Shown here piece by piece: positions 20,284-28,908 of a stretch of 37,897 nt of DNA (positions are counted from its first letter, which is position 1; each line of letters opens with the position of its first letter). Under the pieces are notes generated by a model. The model was not told the origin of the DNA. It saw nothing but the letters and a program-made list of their open reading frames with translations, and did no database searches. Both the position numbers and the translations under genes were made by a program. Origin of the DNA: an uncultured Candidatus Marinamargulisbacteria bacterium (GTDB lineage Bacteria; Margulisbacteria; Riflemargulisbacteria; GWF2-35-9). The stretch is taken from positions 1-37,897 of the forward strand of contig CAIWAN010000019.1 in NCBI GenBank assembly GCA_903910705.1, read 5' to 3'.

Positions 20284-21350
20284 TCGCGGAAAAAGAGATT
20301 GCTGATCGCATATCGTCGCCCTTCTTTATGGATCACATTCTTACGTTGCAACCCCGCAATAGAGGTCTGTATCGAAGGGACAGAGACCAACCCATTCATA
20401 TAAATGAACTCGCCTTTAAATAACGCGGCTTGCGGATCTTTTGACATGGCAATAACAAGTCGCTTTTGATGGGTCGACAACGCGTCAAAAAGCAGGCGAC
20501 ACCAGTCATCCAGATAGGCGACATGATCGGTCAAAACATTTCCGATATCCAAAAGACTCACTCGTTTAAACAATTTACCCTTTTGAATGAGTCGTTGAAG
20601 AAGCGGATCGATGAACGCGATCTCACCATCATTTAAAGCGATCAATCGATCAATGATATTATTGGATACTTTGATGTCATTATCTTTAAACTGGGACTCC
20701 ACATAGAAATACAGCACATTTGCTGCAAGCTTCCCGAGGCTCAGTCGAGCCTTACATCGAAGGTTCTCACGAAACTTATCGGTTAGCATGACCTTTAACA
20801 GATCCGGTCGTGAACTAACAAAAATATACTGAACCCCTTCACTCGCCGAGCGACCGATCATCTCAACAATAGGGAGGCCCTTTAGCTCCATCAGCAAATG
20901 GATCTCATCGAAGACAATAACAAGCGGCTGTTTCTTTTCTTCATACAAACGTTTGGGAAGAGCTAACGCTTCGCCCAAGTATTGGACAATATCGGCATCC
21001 GACAGGTGATAGTCGATCCGAACATCAGACCCATGAACCGCATTCATGCTTATTTTGGGTCGAATATTGGGCAAATATTTCTGGCTTTCTTCAAAAATTG
21101 ATTTAACATTATTTGAGAATGACTTGAGCAATACTTTGCAATATTGTTCTAGAAAACTGCGACCATCAAAAGCGATTTCACAGGGGAACGCAACAACAAT
21201 ACGACCTTGATGTTTGAGTTCTTCTTTGACCAATTCGATAAGGTGCGTCTTCCCTCTGTAGGGTGGGGCTTCTATTGCAAGGCTCTCGCCTTTAGCCAAA
21301 ACGCTTAAAACAAGCGCAACATCCTCATCACGTCCAACACTATGCACCAT
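20259..21350 (-). CDS. AAA/STAND-like P-loop ATPase with C-terminal winged helix (Arch_ATPase-like)
   Basis: Walker A-like APPYRGKTHLIELV; Walker B PLVIVFDEIHLLMEL; C-terminal wHTH-like segment. Confidence 0.8.
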   Translation of the reverse strand: MVHSVGRDEDVALVLSVLAKGESLAIEAPPYRGKTHLIELVKEELKHQGRIVVAFPCEIAFDGRSFLEQYCKVLLKSFSNNVKSIFEESQKYLPNIRPKISMNAVHGSDVRIDYHLSDADIVQYLGEALALPKRLYEEKKQPLVIVFDEIHLLMELKGLPIVEMIGRSASEGVQYIFVSSRPDLLKVMLTDKFRENLRCKARLSLGKLAANVLYFYVESQFKDNDIKVSNNIIDRLIALNDGEIAFIDPLLQRLIQKGKLFKRVSLLDIGNVLTDHVAYLDDWCRLLFDALSTHQKRLVIAMSKDPQAALFKGEFIYMNGLVSVPSIQTSIAGLQRKNVIHKEGRRYAISNLFFREWLKTHFL

Positions 21351-21367
21351 AACATAATGTTATAACA
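21349..21367. repeat. Two overlapping palindromes at the AAA ATPase start: ATAACAT-A-ATGTTAT and TGTTATAACA
   Basis: Read directly; 21349-21363 and 21358-21367. Confidence 0.6.
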
Positions 21368-21395
21368 CATCGGCTTGATGCGCAAGGAATAACCG

Positions 21396-24056
21396 CTAAT
21401 GTTTCATTTGATCTTTAAGTCGATCCGCCAGAGAACGTAGCTTGATTTTGGGCGTCTGTTTGACGGGCAAGGACATCCCTTTGACCATTTCAGAAACGGT
21501 ATACATGGCGACGCGTTTTTCTTGTTCATCATCCCATTGCGTGTCTTCTTGAACCAATTGAAGCGGTTTCTTTAAATCAACAAAGTCGGGCTTAATGGCC
21601 CCTCCCTCACTAAAGACATAATCCGTAATCTCAAGGAAACGTTGAAATGACAAAGATTTTTCGGGTTGCTTCGCTAAAGACAAATATTGTTTCAAGACAC
21701 CGTGAGGCTGCTCACTCTCAATCGTTGCGATCAATCGAAGAAGCACGCCTATCGACAGCTCTTCTCGATCAGAATCGTCAAGCTGAGCAAAGGTTCGGGT
21801 TGAAAGAAAGTTTGAGTACAGGTCATGAAAAGGGTGAGAGGGGTCTATCATAAAATCCTCATACTCGGAGAGGAACAATGATGCCAGATCGCGTTCGAGG
21901 AGAGTAAAGGATTCCTTTGAAAGGAACAACTCTTCCATTTTATTCGCAAGAGCCGTATCTCCGCCTGCCAATGTATTCATCCATGAATCAAAAGATGCAA
22001 AACTATTAAGATCTGCACGCTCTCGGAGAAGTCCGATCGAATTTTCATTAAACCGAATAAAGCCAAAATCCCAAGACATTTCGCTTATCTTTCCTTGTCG
22101 CACCTTCTCAAAGTCCTGCCGACTCACCCGCTCTTTCCCAATCCAATCCTGAACCAATGGTGGCAATAGCTCGGGAGCTGTATCAGGGGGGATCTTTAAT
22201 AAGCGAAGCATCGCTTGAAGCGATTCAGGCTTTAACCGTTCATGGTCGGCACCTTTTGCCCCCTCACCAGGAACTAACCCGAAATCATTCTTCAAATCCT
22301 CGGGGTTAAGCAGATTACGATCCATGAGTTGTTTTACAATAAGGGGGAATTCAGGCGACTTCTGCAAATGGCCCTTTCGAAGTTCAATGATCAGGGGCGC
22401 AAGAGAATCGGTCCCCTTTTCAGCCGCTGCTTCAAATCGATCGATAAACGCCGAGACCAGCTGATTAATTTGTGTCTTACTCTGAGGACTATCTTCTTTT
22501 GAACGACTCGAGAGGGGGGGCGTCTCTTTTCGATCCTCCTTGACGGTTGTTTGCTGTTCGGGAGAGCCCTTTAAATCGAGCACCCACTGACCCAAGGATT
22601 TTGAACCAAATGCTTCTTGGTCATCCAGCATAAAAGACCGCTGAGTCTGAAGCTGCTCAACAAGGGTCTGATTTGATTCGACAATTTGCTGAAACTTATT
22701 AAGCTGACTAAACGATAAAAGGGATACCGGAAGACGCAACAAATCCATTAGTTTATCAATAGGAATATCCGTAGCCTTATCGGGACTCGAATCAAGAACA
22801 TTTATTAACGACTGCTGATCGTCGATATCTTGGATATTCGCAAGGATCGCTTGCTTCACATCACTCCGAAGTCGACTATTCTTTATTTGCGTAGCTACAT
22901 CAGAAAGCGAGCTGTTCTCGGCTTGTCCCATTAACTTATCTATAAGCGCTAACTGATCGTCAAAGGGTTTGGACGTCGACTCGGTATTGCCTTTAGATCG
23001 GGCGACCAGTCCTTTGATCTCTTTTTGAATAATGTTAGATGAAAGCAGCTGGTTCTTTTGCTCTTCAATACTTTGTTTAGCGGCGTCAAGCACCCGTTTT
23101 GCGGGGGTTGACTCGCGTCGATCATACAATCTTTTTTGAAGGTTTGTTTGAATATCTTTTAGTTGCTCAAGCTCTTGCTCCGTCTTGACGACCTCATCGG
23201 GTTCATCCGTCCCCAAATCACTGATCGCTCCGCTTTTTTGTCTCAGCTCTTGAATATCGCGCTTCACTTCAGCAACCGACTCTTTGAGAAGCGCTTGATC
23301 TTGACCCTCCGCGGGTTTTGCCAACAATTCATCCCTTAGTTGGTTTAATTTTACATCGAGCTTGGATATTTGTTGGGTGACCTTATCGAGCTCACGCTTC
23401 AAATTCTTTTGTTGCCCCATTTGCCGAAGGATCTCTTCTTGTTTGGCCCCCAAAGATTCCAAGAGCCCCCTGATCTGGGTAAGTCTAGAGGATGCTTGCC
23501 TGCCTGCAGGACCTTCTTGCCTTGACCGAGGCACAAACGACTCCGACTTATTGTCTTTTAAGAAAGATTGAATTTGTGATTGTGTTAATTTATCAACGGG
23601 GATCTTTAATGTTTTCGCGATGTTTTGAAGGAGCTGCATCTCACTAGAAAACTTTTGTTTAATCCCTTGGCTTTCAAGTTGGGACTCTTTATATCGCTTC
23701 TGAATGTTTTGAAGATTTTGCGTCTCGAGTATTCGGGCGAGCGCGTCCGCTTCGGATTTCTGCAATAATGGCAACACATCTTTGATGTTTTGGGCTTGAA
23801 GCGCTTCGGGAGGTTGATTTAATAGTTTTGCGGCATGCTCTAAGGCCTTAAATTCAACCTTATGCTGTTCTTGAAGTTTTGAGGTGTCTTGCTGTTGCTG
23901 ATCTTGAAGGTGAAATTCTTGGACTTTTTGACGCTGTTGCTCCTGAACAACCTTTTGTTGTTCTGATTTCTTTCGGATCGACTCAAGAAAAGCCTCATCA
24001 TCCGCTTGCTTGAGCGCTCCGGCTGATTGATTCTGTATGGATTGAATATCGCTCAT
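21396..24056 (-). CDS. Large Gln/coiled-coil-rich hypothetical protein (886 aa)
   Basis: Long uninterrupted ORF; extended heptad-like Q/E/K-rich N-terminal two thirds; globular-looking C-terminus; no family recognised. Confidence 0.8.
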   Translation of the reverse strand: MSDIQSIQNQSAGALKQADDEAFLESIRKKSEQQKVVQEQQRQKVQEFHLQDQQQQDTSKLQEQHKVEFKALEHAAKLLNQPPEALQAQNIKDVLPLLQKSEADALARILETQNLQNIQKRYKESQLESQGIKQKFSSEMQLLQNIAKTLKIPVDKLTQSQIQSFLKDNKSESFVPRSRQEGPAGRQASSRLTQIRGLLESLGAKQEEILRQMGQQKNLKRELDKVTQQISKLDVKLNQLRDELLAKPAEGQDQALLKESVAEVKRDIQELRQKSGAISDLGTDEPDEVVKTEQELEQLKDIQTNLQKRLYDRRESTPAKRVLDAAKQSIEEQKNQLLSSNIIQKEIKGLVARSKGNTESTSKPFDDQLALIDKLMGQAENSSLSDVATQIKNSRLRSDVKQAILANIQDIDDQQSLINVLDSSPDKATDIPIDKLMDLLRLPVSLLSFSQLNKFQQIVESNQTLVEQLQTQRSFMLDDQEAFGSKSLGQWVLDLKGSPEQQTTVKEDRKETPPLSSRSKEDSPQSKTQINQLVSAFIDRFEAAAEKGTDSLAPLIIELRKGHLQKSPEFPLIVKQLMDRNLLNPEDLKNDFGLVPGEGAKGADHERLKPESLQAMLRLLKIPPDTAPELLPPLVQDWIGKERVSRQDFEKVRQGKISEMSWDFGFIRFNENSIGLLRERADLNSFASFDSWMNTLAGGDTALANKMEELFLSKESFTLLERDLASLFLSEYEDFMIDPSHPFHDLYSNFLSTRTFAQLDDSDREELSIGVLLRLIATIESEQPHGVLKQYLSLAKQPEKSLSFQRFLEITDYVFSEGGAIKPDFVDLKKPLQLVQEDTQWDDEQEKRVAMYTVSEMVKGMSLPVKQTPKIKLRSLADRLKDQMKH

Positions 24057-24107
24057 TATGGGTTCATCACGATTAAGATCATGCCCATAAAAACGGTTTT
24101 TTAAACC

Positions 24108-24935
24108 TTATGAGCGCAGAATACGGGTCGGGATGTTCGCCTCGATCATTTTTTGTTTGATCGCAGACACGGTGGTTTCACCGAAATGAAGCATGGAGGC
24201 TAAGAGTGCGGCATCCGCAACATCGAGGATCTCCACGACATGATCAAGCGTTCCCGCACCGCCCGAAGCAATGATCGGGATACGAACGGCCTGACGAATG
24301 GCGGTCGTCAAAGGGCGATCATAGCCTTGTTTTGTCCCATCAGCGTCCATACTTGTTAAAAGGATTTCGCCTGCCCCAAGGGACTGGGCATACGTGGCCC
24401 ATTTCACGGCATCAAGCCCTGTAGGGGTTCGCCCCCCATGGATGACAACCTCAAATTGACTCTGTTTATCGAGCGCGCAGGCTTGACGAAGGCTATTGGG
24501 GATCGATTCATAATAATACCCTACATCTGAACATCGAGATCGGGCATCAATCGCTACCACGACACATTGGGTGCCAAATTGATGGGCCCCCTCCTCGATC
24601 AAAGTAGGGCGCATCACCGCTGCCGTATTGATCGAAACCTTCTCCGCTCCGGCCAAGAGAATGTCGCGCATATCTTGCGTGCTTCGGATCCCTCCACCAA
24701 CAGTAAACGGAATAAACACTTCATTCGCCACACGTTCGACTAAATCAAGAACGATATCTCGATCATCCGATGAAGCCGTTATATCAAGGAACACCAGCTC
24801 ATCAGCTTGCTGTTCGTTATACGCTTTAGCCAGAGCCACTGGGTCGCCCGCATCCGCAAGATCAACAAAGTTGACCCCTTTGACAACACGACCTTTATGA
24901 ATATCGAGACAAGGAATAATCCGTTTTGCGATCAT
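24108..24935 (-). CDS. hisF: Imidazole glycerol phosphate synthase cyclase subunit HisF
   Basis: [83 protein letters not shown]. Confidence 0.95.
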   Translation of the reverse strand: MIAKRIIPCLDIHKGRVVKGVNFVDLADAGDPVALAKAYNEQQADELVFLDITASSDDRDIVLDLVERVANEVFIPFTVGGGIRSTQDMRDILLAGAEKVSINTAAVMRPTLIEEGAHQFGTQCVVVAIDARSRCSDVGYYYESIPNSLRQACALDKQSQFEVVIHGGRTPTGLDAVKWATYAQSLGAGEILLTSMDADGTKQGYDRPLTTAIRQAVRIPIIASGGAGTLDHVVEILDVADAALLASMLHFGETTVSAIKQKMIEANIPTRILRS

Positions 24936-25624
24936 CGGATTTCACACTTTCCAACGGCCTGAGCAAAATAATCTCGCATCTCCATGATCTCCTCTTCTTT
25001 TATAGATAAACGTTTTGTCTCTTTAGCCAATGTTACCTTGCTATTAAAAGGCTGTAAATAATAGGCAGGGGCACCCGCCACAAGCGCTTTAATAGCACCC
25101 CACTCTTCCCGCGGGAAAAAAGGAGGATAAAGGGTCGAGCGAAACTCGTAAGGAACGTTATCGTCTTTCAAAAATTCGATCGTCTCCGAGATCCTTGACC
25201 ATAACCCTTCGTGGTTTAATCCAAGCGGAAACACCTGTTTGTAGAGTGTGGGGCTTGTCTTGATATCCATGGCAACATAGTCGATTAGTTTGGCTTCGAC
25301 CCAACGCTTGACCTTGTCAGGCTGAGTCCCATTCGTATCGAGTTTGACTAACAGATCGAGGGCTTTGATCTTGATGAGAATATCCTCTAGGTCGGGGTAC
25401 AGAGTGGGTTCTCCACCCGACACACACACCCCTTCGTAGAGATGCTTCTTCGTCTCTAAATACGAAAGAACCTCCCCATCGTTGATGTCGGGGAGGCTCT
25501 CTGGTTTAAGAACAAGCTCTGGGTTATGACAAAATGCGCATCGAAAATTGCATCCACCAAAAAAGAAAACCGAGGCTATTTTATCGGGATAATCGATAAA
25601 GCTGGTTTTCTGCCATCCTTTCAT
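24932..25624 (-). CDS. nrdG: Anaerobic ribonucleoside-triphosphate reductase activating protein (radical SAM)
   Basis: [30 protein letters not shown] (CxxxCxxC); [16 protein letters not shown]. Confidence 0.93.
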   Translation of the reverse strand: MKGWQKTSFIDYPDKIASVFFFGGCNFRCAFCHNPELVLKPESLPDINDGEVLSYLETKKHLYEGVCVSGGEPTLYPDLEDILIKIKALDLLVKLDTNGTQPDKVKRWVEAKLIDYVAMDIKTSPTLYKQVFPLGLNHEGLWSRISETIEFLKDDNVPYEFRSTLYPPFFPREEWGAIKALVAGAPAYYLQPFNSKVTLAKETKRLSIKEEEIMEMRDYFAQAVGKCEIR

Positions 25625-26151
25625 GCCACCATCAGGCGTTCGATCTGAGCGGGGGTATGGGCCTTTGTTACGAGCTCGCCGGCAGCATTAAAGAACAGGA
25701 CGGTTGGCGTGCCGGTGATGTTAAACCGGATCGCCTCTTCGAATCCTTCACGGGTTCCGGCATTGATCTCTTCACCGGTCATGTTGACCTGCTTTAATAC
25801 GTGTTTTACCGGTGGGCATCCAGGGCAATTGTCGGAGTAGAATAATTTATAATTTTTAATGTTGCCGTTGTCATTAACAACAAACTGAACCGACTCCACT
25901 TCAGGTGCGGGTAGGCAACACTCTTCAAGAACCGCGTCAGCTGCCTGCGCCACCTCAACACTATCGACAGCGAGCTGGGTATTAAACTCTACGCGATCAC
26001 CATATTCTTCTTTCTTTCCGGCGTTCCAATTCGAAACGGGGCGATAATAACCCACAATTCGAGTATAAACCTCGGTGGATGTACCTTTCACGGTCTTAAG
26101 GCTCTCTTTTAACGACTCGATCTCTTGCTTAACGGTTGCTGCTGTATTCAT
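25621..26151 (-). CDS. Detached glycyl-radical segment of anaerobic RNR fused to a thioredoxin/glutaredoxin-like domain
   Basis: STEVYTRIVGYYRPVSNWNAGKKEEYGDRVEFN matches the normal NrdD C-terminus; C-terminal KLFYSDNCPGCPPVKHVL...TGTPTVLFFN redoxin signature; SD AAGGAGGGG before ATG 26151. Confidence 0.88.
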   Translation of the reverse strand: MNTAATVKQEIESLKESLKTVKGTSTEVYTRIVGYYRPVSNWNAGKKEEYGDRVEFNTQLAVDSVEVAQAADAVLEECCLPAPEVESVQFVVNDNGNIKNYKLFYSDNCPGCPPVKHVLKQVNMTGEEINAGTREGFEEAIRFNITGTPTVLFFNAAGELVTKAHTPAQIERLMVA

Positions 26152-26174
26152 AATAACGTCCCCTCCTTGTTTTG

Positions 26175-28250
26175 TTAGGATGCCTTTTCGGTCGACATCG
26201 AAGATAGCTCTTTTTCTAATTTCTGGATATTTTGATTGATCTCATGCTCTTTTTCTTGCTTACATTTTGGGCAATCAAAATGTTCCCCCGTCAAATATCC
26301 GTGAACAGGGCAAATCGAGAAGGTTGGGGATATCGTCAAATAGGGTATATGGTAGTTATACACTATTTTCTTTACAAGGCTCTTACAAGCTTGCGCACTG
26401 CGAATCCTTTCCCCTAAGAATCCGTGAAAGACGGTACCCCCCGTATATCGTCGCTGAAGTTGATCCTGATGATCCAGCGCTTCAAAGATATCGGGGCTAT
26501 AATCAACCGGCAATTGGGTCGAATTCGTGTAATACGGATCCTTAACCCCAGCCGTGATGATATCCGGATATCGCTCTTTGTCGATCTTTGCCAAACGATA
26601 AGAGGTCGACTCGGCCGGTGTTGCTTCGAGATTGTACATGTCCCCCGTTTCTTCTTGCAGATCGCTGAGTTTGTTTCGCATAAAATCTAAGATGTCTTGA
26701 GCAAAAACGATGCCTTCAGGGGTGGTGATATCTTTACCCATAAAATTGAGCATGGCTTCGTTCATGCCATTAATCCCAATCGTTGAAAAGTGACTATTAA
26801 AACTCTTCAAGTACTTGCGCGTATACGGATACAGGCCCACGTCCATAAGACGATTAATGACTTTTCGTTTGATCACCAACGACTCGCTCGCGAGATCCAT
26901 TAAATGAGCCAGTCGAGAAAAAAATTCGTCCTTTGTTTTTGACAAATACCCGATTCGAGGAAGGTTAATGGTGACAACCCCGATCGACCCAGTTAATTCA
27001 TCCGCACCAAACAATCCGCCGCCACGATTGCGAAGCTCACGTTTATCGAGCTGAAGACGACAACACATCGACCGCACATCGGAAGGATTGAGGTCGCTAT
27101 TAACGAAGTTTTGAAAATAGGGCGTCCCATATTTCGCCGTCATTTCAAAAAGAAGCTCAGCATTGGGCGTTTCCCAGTCAAATTCACGCGTAATATTGTA
27201 GGTTGGGATCGGATAGGGAAACCCTCTTCCGTCCGCATCGCCTTCCATCATCACTTCGATAAACGCCCGATTCACGATATCCATTTCTTTTTGATAATCA
27301 GAGTATTTCGTTTCTTGTGGTTTCCCCCCAATAATCACATTGCGATCCTTCAAATCTTCAGGAACAACCCAGTCCAAGGTAATATTGGTAAACGGCGCCT
27401 GACTGCCCCATCGCGAGGGAGTATTAATGCTGAACACAAAACTCTGGATCTGTTGTTTAACCTCATCAAACCCCATATTATCCACCCGAATAAAGGGGGC
27501 AAGATAGGTATCAAAACTTGAAAAAGCCTGAGCACCAGCCCATTCATTTTGCATCGTTCCAAGAAAATTCACCATCTGAGAGATCAAGGTGCTTAAATGT
27601 TTGGCGGGCTTTGAATTGATCTTATTGATTACCCCACCAAAACCCTCTTCGATAAGCTGACGAAGCGACCAACCGGCACAATATCCTGAGAACATCGAGA
27701 GATCATGGAGGTGATAGTCACCATTACGATGAGCATCTCCCACTTCTTTTGGATAAATATTGTTGAGCCAATAATTGGCCGTCACCGTTCCCGAATTGTG
27801 AAGGATAAGTCCGCCCAAAGAGAAATTGACGTTGCTGTTCTCATTCACGCGCCAATCCGACTGATTCAAATAGCCATCCATCGTCTTATTAATATCGAGG
27901 ATCAGTTTTTCCTTGTCTCGCAGCTTGGTCCGCTGCTCGCGATAAAGAATGTAGGCTTTCGCGGTTTTAGCGTGCCCCATCTTGATGAGAACGGTTTCAA
28001 CTAAATCTTGAATTTCTTCTATCGCAGGGATGGTCTTTTTGTTATATCGAGCGAGCATTTCCTCGACAACATTTTCCGTTAAGGCAGCAGCCTTGTCTTG
28101 ATCATTGCCACCCACCGATTCAGCGGCTTTAAAAATGGCTTCTTGGATCTTTTCTTTTTTAAAATCAACGATCTCGCCATTGCGCTTAATAACTTTTTTG
28201 ACGAGGCCTTTTTTATCTTGAATATCGCGCTTAATTTCTTCCGTAATCAT
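26175..28250 (-). CDS. nrdD: Anaerobic ribonucleoside-triphosphate reductase core (ATP-cone plus catalytic barrel plus zinc motif), lacking the C-terminal glycyl-radical motif
   Basis: ATP-cone VIKRNGEIVDFKKEKIQEAIFKA; CCRLQLDKRELRNRGGGLFGADELTGSIGVVTINLPRIGYL; SPTFSICPVHGYLTGEHFDCPKC; then a heptad tail and stop. Confidence 0.95.
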   Translation of the reverse strand: MITEEIKRDIQDKKGLVKKVIKRNGEIVDFKKEKIQEAIFKAAESVGGNDQDKAAALTENVVEEMLARYNKKTIPAIEEIQDLVETVLIKMGHAKTAKAYILYREQRTKLRDKEKLILDINKTMDGYLNQSDWRVNENSNVNFSLGGLILHNSGTVTANYWLNNIYPKEVGDAHRNGDYHLHDLSMFSGYCAGWSLRQLIEEGFGGVINKINSKPAKHLSTLISQMVNFLGTMQNEWAGAQAFSSFDTYLAPFIRVDNMGFDEVKQQIQSFVFSINTPSRWGSQAPFTNITLDWVVPEDLKDRNVIIGGKPQETKYSDYQKEMDIVNRAFIEVMMEGDADGRGFPYPIPTYNITREFDWETPNAELLFEMTAKYGTPYFQNFVNSDLNPSDVRSMCCRLQLDKRELRNRGGGLFGADELTGSIGVVTINLPRIGYLSKTKDEFFSRLAHLMDLASESLVIKRKVINRLMDVGLYPYTRKYLKSFNSHFSTIGINGMNEAMLNFMGKDITTPEGIVFAQDILDFMRNKLSDLQEETGDMYNLEATPAESTSYRLAKIDKERYPDIITAGVKDPYYTNSTQLPVDYSPDIFEALDHQDQLQRRYTGGTVFHGFLGERIRSAQACKSLVKKIVYNYHIPYLTISPTFSICPVHGYLTGEHFDCPKCKQEKEHEINQNIQKLEKELSSMSTEKAS

Positions 28251-28265
28251 TTCCCTAAACTCCTC

Positions 28266-28709
28266 TTATAACTTTTTTATTTCTTTAATAAATTCGCCTA
28301 CGTCTTTAAACTGTTTATATACTGACGCAAACCTCACATAGGCGACGGGATCAAGGGTCGCCAATTGCTCCATCACATATTCTCCGATCTCTCGAGAATC
28401 AACTTCGCGATCCGTCTTTTTATGCAGCGCATCGGTGATCGCGTCGACTAATTCTTCCACTTGCGCAAACGAGACCGGTCGTTTCTCGATGGCCCGCATG
28501 ACTCCCTTAAGGATTTTTTCCCGCTGAAAGATCTCTTTTGACCCATCCCGCTTTTTTATCATGAGCGGTTTGTCTTCTATCCGCTCGTATGACGTAAATC
28601 GCGCCCCACATTCCAAACATTCTCGACGGCGTCGTATCGCCTCGCCATCAGCAAGCGTCCGTGATTCAAGAACTTTATCCTGATCCTTCGTACAATATGG
28701 ACATTTCAT
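28266..28709 (-). CDS. nrdR: Transcriptional regulator NrdR
   Basis: MKCPYCTKDQDKVLESRTLADGEAIRRRRECLECGARFTSYERIE; ATP-cone VIKKRDGSKEIFQREKI-like. Confidence 0.97.
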   Translation of the reverse strand: MKCPYCTKDQDKVLESRTLADGEAIRRRRECLECGARFTSYERIEDKPLMIKKRDGSKEIFQREKILKGVMRAIEKRPVSFAQVEELVDAITDALHKKTDREVDSREIGEYVMEQLATLDPVAYVRFASVYKQFKDVGEFIKEIKKL

Positions 28710-28720
28710 GTTAACCAGCT

Positions 28721-28736
28721 ACTCTATATATAGTGT
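28721..28736. promoter_or_regulatory. Putative NrdR box ACTCTATATATAGTGT (consensus-like ACACTATATATAGTGT)
   Basis: 15/16 match to the palindromic NrdR consensus, 12 nt upstream of nrdR; weaker second site at 28762-28777. Confidence 0.75.
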
Positions 28737-28908
28737 TTGTCAAACCAAGAGAGAGCGTATCACACTAAAAATACGCTTGTCAAATCGGCTTCTTTTTCGA
28801 TATTCATGGTGTTTTCTAGACTTATCAAGGGTTTAACCACAAAGTGTTCACAAAATTATTATATGAAAAGTTTTGAATCTGTTAACAACTCACTGTGGAC
28901 AAGTCTCG

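Noticed and set aside
26140-26190. Simple sequencing frameshift as the explanation for the nrdD split
   Set aside because: The downstream ORF has its own strong SD and ATG, and roughly 50 extra residues of heptad helix lie between the zinc motif and radical motif, which a single indel would not create. Read-level confirmation is still needed.
27111-27521. 136-aa plus-strand ORF
   Set aside because: Antisense to nrdD; no SD or family features.
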